A stretch of DNA of 16,667 nt from assembly GCA_022708765.1 (NCBI GenBank), contig JAKIYB010000032.1:1-16667 (forward strand), written 5' to 3'. This DNA comes from Armatimonadota bacterium (lineage in GTDB: Bacteria > Armatimonadota > Hebobacteria > CAIYQO01). Below, piece after piece: positions 7,774 to 15,105 of the stretch (the first letter of the stretch is position 1; each line of letters opens with the position of its first letter). The notes below the pieces were generated by a model that was not told the origin of the DNA, did no database searches, and saw nothing but the letters and a program-made list of their open reading frames with translations. A program made the translations under genes and the position numbers.

Positions 7774-9017
7774 CGGTCATACACCTCCACCATCAGGCCG
7801 GAATGGGTGCCGCCGACGCCCGCCGCGCAAATGAGGGTCCGCCGTAGTCGCGCCGTGCGGGGAATGTTCGGCACGTAATCCAGCCGGCAGCCCTCGTCTG
7901 GCCGGGAAAAGTTCAAGGTAGCAGGTACCTTCTGCCGTGCGAGTGCCATGCACGCCGCCGCCACCTGGAAACCGCCACCGCTGGCGAAGGATTGCCCGAT
8001 AGCCCCACGCACGGAACTCACCGGGATGCGGAAGGCATGCGCGCCCAGCGCTGTCTCAATGCCCCGACTTTCCGCGCAGTCCGCGCCGGGATAACCGGTG
8101 CCGTGCGCGCACACCCAGTCAATCGCCGTCGGGGGCACGCCCGCGTCAGCCATCACCCGCTGCATGGTTACCGCGTAGGCGTGACCGGAGGGATCAAGGT
8201 TCGTTAGCGGCCGCGCTTCCTCGACGCTGCCGATGCCGGACAACTCGCCGTAAATGCGCGCGCCACGCACGCGCGCGTGCGTCTCACTCTCCAGCACCAG
8301 CGCCGAGCCGCCTTCCACCAATGCGATGCCGTTGTGGTCGTAGGAGAAGGGGCGCGGAATACTGCCGCCATCATCGGGAACCGGAGCTAGGATGCCACTG
8401 CGATACAACGCCGACCACATGAACGGGGTGAACATGGCATCGGCGCCGCCCACTACCATGGCGTCCGCGTGGCCGGAGCGAATTTGCTGCACGCCCCAGG
8501 CGATGCTGTCAACGCCGCTGACACAGCCCGCCGACATGGTGCCGCACGGCCCGCGCAGCCCAAAGTGGATGGCCACGTGCGTCGTGCAGGCGCTTGGCGT
8601 ATACTCCGCCCACAACACCGGACTGATACCCCGGTCGCCGCGGGAGAAGTAGCGCTTGGCATCCGTTTCTACCGCTTCACTTAATCCCGCTGCCGCCGTG
8701 CTGAACGAGGTGCCGATGCGGTCGCGATTAAGTTCCGCTGAATCTAGCTTCGCATCGGTGATGGCGCGCGATGCAGCCACCAGTGAGTATTGAGAGTAGC
8801 GGAACATGCGCTTCGTATCAGCATCCGGCATCTCCGCCTCGATGTCGAAATCTGTGAGCTCGCCCCCCAGGGTGTAACGTTTATCCGCGACTTCGAATCC
8901 CGTGATAGGGCCGATACAGGAGCGCCCGGCGAAGAGCGCGTCGCCGAATTCCTCGACCGTGCGTCCGAGCGAGAGCAGTACGCCGATACCGGTGATGACT
9001 ATGCGGGGTCGCGTCAT
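7770..9017 (-). CDS. Beta-ketoacyl synthase-like protein (FabF/KAS fold) with altered active site
   Basis: 415 residues, full length for the KAS I/II fold. The N-terminus reads Arg-Ile-Val-Ile-Thr-Gly-Ile-Gly as in FabF. The nucleophile is Cys165 in Ser-Ala-Gly-Cys-Val-Ser-Gly and the first His is His305 in Ala-His-Gly-Thr-Gly. The usual Lys and second His (Lys-x4-Gly-His in FabF) are Arg337 and Gln342, in Ser-Val-Arg-Gly-Ala-Ile-Gly-Gln. The late Gly-Phe-Gly-Gly-His-Asn motif reads Gly-Val-Gly-Gly-Thr-His-Ser (400-406). Loss of the second His should impair malonyl decarboxylation, so normal chain elongation is doubtful; acyl transfer or another condensation is possible. This is not FabF of the core pathway: no acyl carrier protein, reductase or malonyl transferase lies nearby. 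ATG at 9017 has GGAGG eight bases upstream; an in-frame start at 9080 has no such site. Confidence 0.85.
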   Translation of the reverse strand: MTRPRIVITGIGVLLSLGRTVEEFGDALFAGRSCIGPITGFEVADKRYTLGGELTDFDIEAEMPDADTKRMFRYSQYSLVAASRAITDAKLDSAELNRDRIGTSFSTAAAGLSEAVETDAKRYFSRGDRGISPVLWAEYTPSACTTHVAIHFGLRGPCGTMSAGCVSGVDSIAWGVQQIRSGHADAMVVGGADAMFTPFMWSALYRSGILAPVPDDGGSIPRPFSYDHNGIALVEGGSALVLESETHARVRGARIYGELSGIGSVEEARPLTNLDPSGHAYAVTMQRVMADAGVPPTAIDWVCAHGTGYPGADCAESRGIETALGAHAFRIPVSSVRGAIGQSFASGGGFQVAAACMALARQKVPATLNFSRPDEGCRLDYVPNIPRTARLRRTLICAAGVGGTHSGLMVEVYDR

Positions 9018-9070
9018 GGCGCAGTCCTCCAGAAGGTGGGGGTGAAGAACAAGGTGACGCAACAAACACG

Positions 9071-9091
9071 GCGCGCACAACAGATGCGCGC
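9071..9091. repeat. GC-rich hairpin in the leader of the ketosynthase operon
   Basis: GCGCGCA (9071-9077) pairs perfectly with TGCGCGC (9085-9091) around a seven-base loop. It lies in the roughly 170-base untranslated leader between the predicted promoter and the ketosynthase start. No T tract follows on the minus strand, so a terminator is unlikely; a role in mRNA stability is possible. Confidence 0.4.
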
Positions 9092-9196
9092 GCCTGTCGC
9101 GGCAGGGCGCGGGTATGTCAAAACAAACGATGCCATAACTGTAACTGTGACGCGTTCTGTAATGGTTGCGAAAGTCCGATGATAAAGCAAACTAAT

Positions 9197-9224
9197 AATA
9201 TACCATGAGTTACCGGCATTGCAA
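9197..9224 (-). promoter_or_regulatory. Predicted sigma-70 promoter for the ketosynthase-methyltransferase-kinase operon
   Basis: On the minus strand, TTGCAA (9224-9219) is followed after 16 bases by TATATT (9202-9197). Transcription would begin near 9190 and give a leader of about 170 bases. The local AT-rich patch contrasts with the surrounding GC-rich DNA. Predicted from consensus only. Confidence 0.5.
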
Positions 9225-9258
9225 GGGCTTTCCGTATAATAATGTTACGGATAGGGGC

Positions 9259-9287
9259 TTGCGGACCCGAAAAGCGTGCGGTATACT
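9259..9287 (+). promoter_or_regulatory. Predicted sigma-70 promoter for the beta-rich exported protein
   Basis: TTGCGG (9259-9264), a 17-base spacer and TATACT (9282-9287) form a good housekeeping promoter about 107 bases ahead of the 9395 start. It is back to back with the minus-strand promoter at 9197-9224, so one regulator binding between them could act on both. Confidence 0.6.
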
Positions 9288-9394
9288 GACGTAATTCTCG
9301 TAATGCATTTCCTGCGTTCACTCGCGAGAGTAACCGCCGAAATGCACGGATCACGGCACTAATCGCAGAATCATCACAGCAAAGGAACACATCA

Positions 9395-10420
9395 ATGTCA
9401 CTGCACCGTTTGCTGCTGCTCGCGGCGTTCGCGAGCCTGCTCGCTGCTTCGTCATTCGGACAGGGGCTTAACGCCGACCTGCCGAAACTTAGCAGCATGG
9501 CCTTCGGCTGGGTTTCCATGAGCGGGGTGGATCCAACCCTCGACGCGATGGCGTCCTTCGCGCCCACCATGCTCGGTATTCGCGAAGCCGGCTACTTCAT
9601 GGGTGGCGAAGCTGCCACCGGCACCTTCTCCTTCAGCGGTTTCGACATTGATTCGGGATGGGAGTCGGCGCAGACGAATCTCGGCCCTGGCGTTTTCCGT
9701 CTCGCGCATTATGGCTTCAGTTCGAATACCGCGGAAGTGGCCGGCATGGCGCTGCCGCCGGGCGTCCCACCCGGCACTCCGCCGTTGCTGCTGAATACCT
9801 ACGGCGACTCCATTGAGGTTTCCTACGCCCAACGCTTAGGCAACACCGGCGTGGGAATCAGCCTCGTGCCGTCGGACTCCGCCACCGTCAGTATTTATCA
9901 GGGTGGAGCAACTGTGGCAGCCGGGAAGTCGAAGACGGACTACGGTTATCGTATTGGCGCCGTCGCTCCGCTGAAAGGGGCTCCGAACGTTCGCGTGGGC
10001 GCGAACTTCAGCTACCAGAAAGATGAAAGTTCACTGACGCCAAATGCCGCGCATCCGCTGGTCATCGCCACCGGTGCTGTGCCCGATTCCGGACGCTACA
10101 TCACCCGTGCTTACACCATCGGCGCGTCGGGGAACGTCGCCCCACGCACCACGGTATACGGGTCGTATCAGAAGATCTTCGGGAAAGGCGGCTCCATGGA
10201 CCGTGAAGCGGAGTTGGTCTGGTTTGGCGTGACCCAACAACTCACCAATACCGTCGCCGTCCGCGCGAATTATCTGGATGGCGGTCTGAATGTCGGCGTG
10301 ACCTGTCGCACGCCCGTCGGCCTGCTCATCGCTGCTTACACAAATAAAGCCTTGACAAACGCGAAAGACGTCCTCGGTGACGGTGATTCGCTCTTTGTCG
10401 GCATTGATATCGCGAAGTAA
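9395..10420 (+). CDS. Exported beta-rich protein, probable outer-membrane beta-barrel
   Basis: 341 residues. A clear signal peptide (residues 1 to about 22, Arg then a Leu/Ala core, ending Ser-Ser-Phe-Gly) is followed by a chain of amphipathic beta strands with Gly/Asn/Asp turns and Tyr/Trp/Phe girdle residues. Strand pairs are clear at about 145-160, 190-215, 240-265 and 275-315. Residues about 113-133 hold a Pro-rich loop. The protein ends Phe-Val-Gly-Ile-Asp-Ile-Ala-Lys rather than the common terminal Phe, so BamA recognition is not certain. AAAGGAA seven bases before ATG supports the start. It has its own promoter and is followed 57 bases later by the ATPase gene, with a strong hairpin between. 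No named family is recognised; a porin-like or surface role is inferred from fold pattern alone. Confidence 0.75.
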   Translation: MSLHRLLLLAAFASLLAASSFGQGLNADLPKLSSMAFGWVSMSGVDPTLDAMASFAPTMLGIREAGYFMGGEAATGTFSFSGFDIDSGWESAQTNLGPGVFRLAHYGFSSNTAEVAGMALPPGVPPGTPPLLLNTYGDSIEVSYAQRLGNTGVGISLVPSDSATVSIYQGGATVAAGKSKTDYGYRIGAVAPLKGAPNVRVGANFSYQKDESSLTPNAAHPLVIATGAVPDSGRYITRAYTIGASGNVAPRTTVYGSYQKIFGKGGSMDREAELVWFGVTQQLTNTVAVRANYLDGGLNVGVTCRTPVGLLIAAYTNKALTNAKDVLGDGDSLFVGIDIAK

Positions 10421-10437
10421 CCGTGTGAGAGGTAAAC

Positions 10438-10462
10438 GGGGCGGTGGGAATTCCACCGTCCC
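10438..10462 (+). terminator. Strong hairpin between the exported protein and the OLD-like ATPase
   Basis: GGGGCGGTGG (10438-10447) pairs with CCACCGTCCC (10453-10462), ten pairs including one G-U, around the five-base loop GAATT. No T tract follows, and the ribosome site of the next gene (AAGGA at 10465-10469) begins two bases later. It may weaken readthrough, stabilise the upstream mRNA 3' end, or occlude the ATPase ribosome site. It is not a classical intrinsic terminator. Confidence 0.45.
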
Positions 10463-10477
10463 GCAAGGACGATACGC

Positions 10478-12412
10478 ATGCGGATGCTCGGGTTTCGAGT
10501 GCAATACTACCGCGGCATCATAGATGCCGGATGGCTTGACGCGCGGGACATCACCGTCGTCGTCGGCAAGAATGAATCCGGCAAAACCACGTTGCTGAAA
10601 GCCCTCTGGAAGTTCCATCCCGCCGATGAGCGGGGGTACGATATTGAGCGCGAGTGGCCGCGGGCGCGCCGGCGCGAGCGGGATGACGCGCAGCCCGTTG
10701 CCACCGTCCGCTTTGCCTTCACCGAGGACGAACGCGCGGAGCTCCAGGCCGCCGACCCCGCCGCCTGCTGGCTTACCGGCGTCGAAATCAGCCGTTCCTA
10801 TCGCGGCGATTACCACTACCGCTTCCTCCCGCTGGAGACGGAGTATCAACCGGAAGCGCGGCGCGTCATTGACGCCATCACCGCGGCGCTGAAGCAGCGT
10901 CCCGGGGACGTCATGGGCGAAATGAAACAGGGGTGGGGGGCGCTGATGGAGAGCGCCCGCATGCGCGCGCTGGAATATAACCGGCCCTTTACAGTGCATG
11001 AGATGGCGCAGGTTTTCCGAGGACCGGCAGCGGGACCGATGCCGCTGCAGATCGCCTCCTCTGATGACGGTGACGGCGTGAAGCCGCTGGCCCGTAAAGT
11101 TGTCGAGCTGGTCCACGGATGGCTGCCCACTTTCATCTACATGGATGATTATCAGATCTTTCGTGGTTCAGCCCAACTCGATCAGGTGAAAAGCCGTCGT
11201 GACGCCGGCCGGCTGACGGACGAAGACGGCACTTTCCTGAAACTCCTCGCGCTAGCGGGGCTGGATCTGGATGCGGAAGTCCGGAAAGCCCAGCAACCTG
11301 ATCGCGAGCGGCGCATGATGGACCTGAACGATGCCGCGCAGACGTTGACTGAGAAAATGGCCCCGCGCTGGACACAGAAGCGCTGCGCCATACAGTTTCA
11401 GGCGGATGGGCAGCATTTCGTGACCTTCGTACGTGATCAGGAGACCGGCGTGATGGTGCCACTGGAAGATCGGTCGCGCGGCTTCCAGTGGTTCTTCTCG
11501 TTCGACATGAACTTTATGTATGAGACCGGAGAGTGCTTCCGCAACGCCGTGCTGCTGCTCGATGAACCGGGTTTGCACCTGCACGCCGCCGCGCAGCGCG
11601 ATCTGCTCGCGCGCTTCCGCGAGTATGCGCAACGGAACCAACTCGTTTATACAACGAACCTGCCGTTCATGCTGGATTACGCGCGGCCGGAAACCATATA
11701 CATCGCTGAGGAGTGCGGACAGGATGGCACGCGCTTTCATCGCGACTGGGCGCGGGGCGATCACGCTGCCCGACTCACGCTGCAGGCGGCGCTAGGACTC
11801 TCTCTCTCCCAGGAACTGTTCACGGACGAATATACCCTCATTGTTGAAGATGTGGCGGATTACTGGTTGCTTGCCGCCTTCTCCACGCTGCTGCGGGCTG
11901 CGGGGCGCGAAGCGCTTGATGAACGGCTGGTCATTACGCCGGCCGGCGGCATCAGCACCATGGCGCTGATCGGCCCACTGCTCGCGTCCGAACACCGGCG
12001 GGTGGCGATGCTGCGTAACGGAGAGGAAGGAGAAGCTGCTGCGCATCCATGGATGGTAGATGAACGGTTCGTGCTTACCGTAGGGCAGGCGCTGGGTGCT
12101 GATGCTCCATGCAGCTTGGAAGACGTCTTTCCGCCCGCCTATTACGCTGAACAGGTGCAAGCCGCGTATGGCCTCAACGGCGAGTGGACGCAGGCCGGTC
12201 CCGCCATCTCGCTTGCGCCGGTGACGGTCGCCGCCGCCCAGCGTCTTGAGGAGATTGGCGCCTCACCCTACGATCGCCGCCGCGTCGCCCGGCAGATACT
12301 CCAGCACATCGCTTGCACTCCGCTCCACGGTCTGCCACTCGATATCCTGGATAGCGCCGCCCGCCTCGTCACCGCTATCAATACGATCGTCCGCGGCTGG
12401 GATACGGGCTAA
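10478..12412 (+). CDS. OLD-family-like AAA/ABC-type ATPase with degenerate TOPRIM-like domain
   Basis: 644 residues. The Walker A motif is GKNESGKTT (30-38). A large helical insertion covers about 130-300. A signature-like Asp-Arg-Ser-Arg-Gly-Phe-Gln-Trp lies at 331-338, Walker B is Val-Leu-Leu-Leu-Asp-Glu-Pro (358-364, Glu363 catalytic), and Tyr-Thr-Thr-Asn follows at 391-394 in the switch position. This is the RecF/OLD style of ATPase. The C-terminal half starts like a TOPRIM domain: Ile-Val-Glu-Asp with Glu457, Asp461, then Ala-Gly-Gly at 489-491. Where OLD nucleases carry Asp-x-Asp, this protein has Arg513-Asn514-Gly515, so metal-dependent cleavage should be lost or changed. AAGGA eight bases ahead supports ATG at 10478. 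No helicase or nuclease partner (as in Gabija) is next to it. It may act in DNA maintenance or defence, but its function is not established. It ends exactly at a structured repeat. Confidence 0.8.
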   Translation: MRMLGFRVQYYRGIIDAGWLDARDITVVVGKNESGKTTLLKALWKFHPADERGYDIEREWPRARRRERDDAQPVATVRFAFTEDERAELQAADPAACWLTGVEISRSYRGDYHYRFLPLETEYQPEARRVIDAITAALKQRPGDVMGEMKQGWGALMESARMRALEYNRPFTVHEMAQVFRGPAAGPMPLQIASSDDGDGVKPLARKVVELVHGWLPTFIYMDDYQIFRGSAQLDQVKSRRDAGRLTDEDGTFLKLLALAGLDLDAEVRKAQQPDRERRMMDLNDAAQTLTEKMAPRWTQKRCAIQFQADGQHFVTFVRDQETGVMVPLEDRSRGFQWFFSFDMNFMYETGECFRNAVLLLDEPGLHLHAAAQRDLLARFREYAQRNQLVYTTNLPFMLDYARPETIYIAEECGQDGTRFHRDWARGDHAARLTLQAALGLSLSQELFTDEYTLIVEDVADYWLLAAFSTLLRAAGREALDERLVITPAGGISTMALIGPLLASEHRRVAMLRNGEEGEAAAHPWMVDERFVLTVGQALGADAPCSLEDVFPPAYYAEQVQAAYGLNGEWTQAGPAISLAPVTVAAAQRLEEIGASPYDRRRVARQILQHIACTPLHGLPLDILDSAARLVTAINTIVRGWDTG

Positions 12413-12583
12413 TACTACTACCGCACATCCCTTTCGCCACCTCCTGAAGAAGGTGGCGAACCAGCATACGCACGCTGAAGCGCGCTCGTTTGCCGCGATA
12501 CCCAGGGCGCTTCAGCGTCCTTGCTCTCGTTCGCACCCTCCTTTCAGGGGGGTGGAGGGGATGAAAAACGGTAGTAGTACTAG
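12409..12583. repeat. Cloverleaf-like inverted-repeat element between two convergent genes
   Basis: The ends TACTACTACCG (12413-12423) and CGGTAGTAGTA (12569-12579) are perfect inverted repeats, extending to 15 positions with one mismatch (12409-12423 and 12569-12583). CATCCC (12426-12431) and GGGATG (12558-12563) continue the stem after an internal loop. Three hairpins lie inside: 12433-12442 with 12451-12460 (10 bp, perfect), 12472-12483 with 12507-12518 (12 bp, perfect), and 12534-12541 with 12547-12554 (8 bp, one G-T). The stop codons of both flanking genes (TAA 12410-12412; TAG on the minus strand, 12582-12580) directly abut the arms. There is no coding capacity. It could be a MITE/REP-like element, a bidirectional terminator, or both. 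Apart from the genes' stop codons, the interval holds nothing else. Confidence 0.75.
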
Positions 12584-13176
12584 GCCAGATGGCTCACATC
12601 GTTCACTCCCGCCACGCGCATCCAACCATTCGCATACACGAGGCGGGTGATGCCGCCGTGGTCGGTGGCCAGCGTCCAGTAGCGTTCGGGAGGGAGCAGC
12701 AGGCAGTGGGCCAGCACGGCGCGGATGGGGCCGTCGTGCGCCACCACGGCGAGCGCGGGTTCCGGGCGTGCGCATAACTCGGTGAATGCCGCCACGACGC
12801 GCGCCATCATCTGCCGCACGGATTCGCCGCCGGGCAGGCATGCGCCCAGCGGGTCGGCGTCGAAGGCGGCCTGCAGACCGGGGACGGCCTGAAAATCCTC
12901 CCAGGGGCAGTCTTCCATCGTGCCGCAGGACACTTCCCGCCAGCGAACGTCCGGCTCGACGGCGCCTGCCCAGGCGGCGGCGATGACCTCCGCCGTCATG
13001 CGCGCACGCCGCAAATCACTGCACGCCACCGGCATCGGCCCCAGCGGCGCCAGCCGCGCCGCGGCCGCTTCCGCCTGCGCCTGACCGCGCTCACTTAGCG
13101 GGTGATCACTCCAGCCAACCATCCGCCCAAGACCGTTGCCGACGGAATGGCCATGGCGGATGAGGTAAATGTTCAT
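12580..13176 (-). CDS. cobC: Histidine phosphatase, probable alpha-ribazole-5'-phosphate phosphatase
   Basis: 198 residues. The Leu-Ile-Arg-His-Gly motif of the histidine phosphatase superfamily holds catalytic His8. Arg57 and Arg59 lie in the conserved Ser-Asp-Leu-Arg-Arg-Ala segment, Glu81 fits the proton donor in Trp-Arg-Glu-Val-Ser, and Val-Ala-His-Asp-Gly has His147. The fold is shared by many phosphatases, but position identifies the job: it is the last gene of a cobU-cobT-cobS operon and overlaps cobS by four bases (ATGA). It should remove the 5' phosphate from alpha-ribazole phosphate or adenosylcobalamin phosphate at the end of nucleotide-loop assembly. ATG at 13176 opens on the catalytic strand; a start at 13200 would add eight residues inside cobS. 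Its TAG directly abuts the structured repeat. Confidence 0.85.
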   Translation of the reverse strand: MNIYLIRHGHSVGNGLGRMVGWSDHPLSERGQAQAEAAAARLAPLGPMPVACSDLRRARMTAEVIAAAWAGAVEPDVRWREVSCGTMEDCPWEDFQAVPGLQAAFDADPLGACLPGGESVRQMMARVVAAFTELCARPEPALAVVAHDGPIRAVLAHCLLLPPERYWTLATDHGGITRLVYANGWMRVAGVNDVSHLA

Positions 13177-13988
13177 GGCAGCCACCGCGCGAAGACGCAC
13201 CCCAGCAGCAGCGCCGTCACCTCGCTCAGTTCTATGCCGAAGCCATACACGTCACCGGTCAAACCGCCGAGTTTCGCGGCGATCCGCGCCTGGATGAAGA
13301 GCGGAATGGCGATAGCGAGGACGACGAGGAGCAGGCCGTCCACCCGGCCCGCCAGCCAGCCGGCGGCGGCGACCACGAGCAGCGCGAGGGGCAGCGCGTG
13401 CGGGGCGCGGCCGGTGGTGAACATGCCTCCGGTACCCTGTGAGCGGGCGTAGGGGAACAACAGCAGGTTGAGCAGCGGCAGCGCGCGGGCGGCGGCCCAG
13501 CCGGCGAGCAGCGGAAACAGCGCCTTCGCCGGGGGCAGCGCGGCCAGCGCGGCTACCTTGATGAGCAGCACGGCTACGGCGCCGAAGACGCCCATTGCCC
13601 CCACCCGGCTGTCCTTCATGATCTCCAGCGCGCGCTCGCGCGGGGCGCCGCTGCCCACGCCGTCGCAGGTGTCCATCAGTCCGTCCAGGTGCAGCGCGCC
13701 AGTGCAGGATTCCAGTAGAATGACCGCCAGCGCCGCCGCAAGCAGCGATGCCTCGCCCCAGGCGAACAATGTCGCCCCACCAAGGTACAGTCCCCAGCCC
13801 AGCAGCCCCAGCGCCGCCCCCATCGCCGGATACCATCCCATGCTGGCGCGCAGATCATCCGGCGTCACCTCTCCGCGCACCGGCAGCGGCAGCCGCGTAA
13901 GAAAGGTCACCGCCAGCGTGAAACGCAGCCAGCGGACGGCCAGCCAGGAACGACGGGTTTGTTCGGTTGTCGGCGCGTCAGTTGTCAT
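13173..13988 (-). CDS. cobS: Adenosylcobinamide-GDP ribazoletransferase (cobalamin synthase)
   Basis: 271 residues, slightly longer than usual at the N-terminus. The family hallmarks are present: Asp-Gly-Leu-Met-Asp-Thr-Cys-Asp-Gly (102-110), Glu-Ile-Met-Lys-Asp-Ser-Arg-Val-Gly (122-130) and Gly-Gly-Leu-Thr-Gly-Asp-Val-Tyr-Gly (241-249). Several hydrophobic segments (about 53-75, 80-95, 130-150, 155-180, 198-213, 217-233, 255-268) make it an integral inner-membrane enzyme. It joins adenosylcobinamide-GDP, made by CobU, to alpha-ribazole phosphate, made by CobT, and yields the cobalamin nucleotide loop. It starts 52 bases after the cobT stop; no strong ribosome site precedes ATG at 13988, so the exact start is less sure. 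It overlaps the phosphatase gene by four bases. Confidence 0.93.
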   Translation of the reverse strand: MTTDAPTTEQTRRSWLAVRWLRFTLAVTFLTRLPLPVRGEVTPDDLRASMGWYPAMGAALGLLGWGLYLGGATLFAWGEASLLAAALAVILLESCTGALHLDGLMDTCDGVGSGAPRERALEIMKDSRVGAMGVFGAVAVLLIKVAALAALPPAKALFPLLAGWAAARALPLLNLLLFPYARSQGTGGMFTTGRAPHALPLALLVVAAAGWLAGRVDGLLLVVLAIAIPLFIQARIAAKLGGLTGDVYGFGIELSEVTALLLGCVFARWLP

Positions 13989-14040
13989 GCCAGTACCAGC
14001 ATACCATAGAATGCCGCGGAGGACACCGATACCTCGAAGG

Positions 14041-15105
14041 TTACGCGTTCACCGTCTCCCCCGTCACCCCCGCGCTCTCAAAGGTCGCCATCTCGCGGAG
14101 CGTGCGGGCGGCGCTGTCGGCGATGATCATGCCGAACACGGCGCCGGTGCCTTCGCCCAGGCGCATCTGCAGGTCGAAAAGCGGGGTGAGGCCGAGTTCG
14201 GCGAAGACGACCTGGTGACCGACTTCCACCGAGAGATGGCTGGGCAGGATATAGTCGGCCATGGCGCGGCAGAGGCGGGCGGCGGTGAGCGCGGCGGCGC
14301 CGGAGATGAAACCGTCCATTACCACCGGGATGCGGTGGGCGGCGGCGGCCAGCATGGCGCCAGCTATGGCGGCGATTTCCAGCCCGCCCACCTTCGCCAT
14401 CACGTCCACCGGGTCGTCGCGGTCGGGGGCGTTCACCGCCAGCGCGCGCTCGATGACCGCCACTTTGCGCGCCAGCCCGTCATCCGTGATGCCCGTGCCG
14501 CGGCCCGTCACCCGCGCCACCGGCAGGCCGGTGAGGGCGGCGATGATCGCCGAACTGGGCGTGGTGTTGCCGATGCCCATTTCGCCGGTGGCGAGAATAT
14601 CCAGGCCATCGGCCGCCAGCTCCTCGACGAGATCAATACCCACCTGAAACGCGCGCAGCGCTTCCTCGCGGGTCATCGCCGGTCCGGCGGCCATATTCGC
14701 CGTGCCCGGACGCACGTTGCAGTGGCGCACGCCCTCCAACCCGTCGAGTCCGCCGGCCACGCCGACATCCGTCACCACCACCCGCGCGTCGGCCTGGCGG
14801 GCCAGCACGTTGATGGCCGCGCCGCCGGCGACGAAGTTATACACCATCTGCGGCGTTACTTCGGAGGGGAATGCGCTCACGCCCTCGGCGGTCACCCCGT
14901 GGTCGCCCGCCATCACCGCCACCGCCTTGCGCGCCAGCGACGGCAGCGGGTTGCCGGTGATGCCGGCGAGCTGAATGGAGAGCGCTTCCAGGCGTCCCAG
15001 TGCCAGCGGCGGCTTCGTCAGCATCCCCTGCCGCGCCTCCGCGGCGGCCATGGCGTCGGCATCCAGCGGCTGAATCGCCGCGATGGTGGTATAGAGGTCG
15101 GACAT
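14041..15105 (-). CDS. cobT: Nicotinate-nucleotide:dimethylbenzimidazole phosphoribosyltransferase
   Basis: 354 residues, standard length. Family motifs are intact: Met-Ala-Gly-Asp-His-Gly (65-70), Gly-Glu-Met-Gly-Ile-Gly-Asn-Thr-Thr (174-182, Glu175) and Leu-Gly-Glu-Gly-Thr-Gly-Ala (316-322). Glu318 matches the catalytic base known from the Salmonella enzyme. It transfers phosphoribose from nicotinate mononucleotide to dimethylbenzimidazole or a related base, giving alpha-ribazole phosphate for CobS. AAAGGAG seven bases before ATG at 15105 is the strongest ribosome site in this operon. The 148-bp inverted-repeat element lies just upstream, between it and cobU, and may affect how much operon mRNA reaches cobT. 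Its own promoter was not seen. Confidence 0.95.
   Translation of the reverse strand: MSDLYTTIAAIQPLDADAMAAAEARQGMLTKPPLALGRLEALSIQLAGITGNPLPSLARKAVAVMAGDHGVTAEGVSAFPSEVTPQMVYNFVAGGAAINVLARQADARVVVTDVGVAGGLDGLEGVRHCNVRPGTANMAAGPAMTREEALRAFQVGIDLVEELAADGLDILATGEMGIGNTTPSSAIIAALTGLPVARVTGRGTGITDDGLARKVAVIERALAVNAPDRDDPVDVMAKVGGLEIAAIAGAMLAAAAHRIPVVMDGFISGAAALTAARLCRAMADYILPSHLSVEVGHQVVFAELGLTPLFDLQMRLGEGTGAVFGMIIADSAARTLREMATFESAGVTGETVNA

Noticed and set aside
9235..9240. Perfect TATAAT on the plus strand as the main promoter
   Set aside because: No -35-like hexamer lies 15-19 bases upstream. The site at 9259-9287 has both boxes at ideal spacing.
9018..9394. Acyl carrier protein or small gene upstream of the ketosynthase
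   Set aside because: No frame here has an Asp-Ser-Leu phosphopantetheine motif or a good ribosome site. The stretch is explained by the leader, a hairpin and two promoters.
10031..11116. 361-codon minus-strand open frame
   Set aside because: It is antisense to the exported protein end and the ATPase Walker A region, and spans their intergenic hairpin.
10478..12412. Complete Gabija or other two-gene defence system
   Set aside because: No UvrD-like helicase or other partner gene is adjacent; the neighbours are an exported beta-rich protein and a cobalamin phosphatase.
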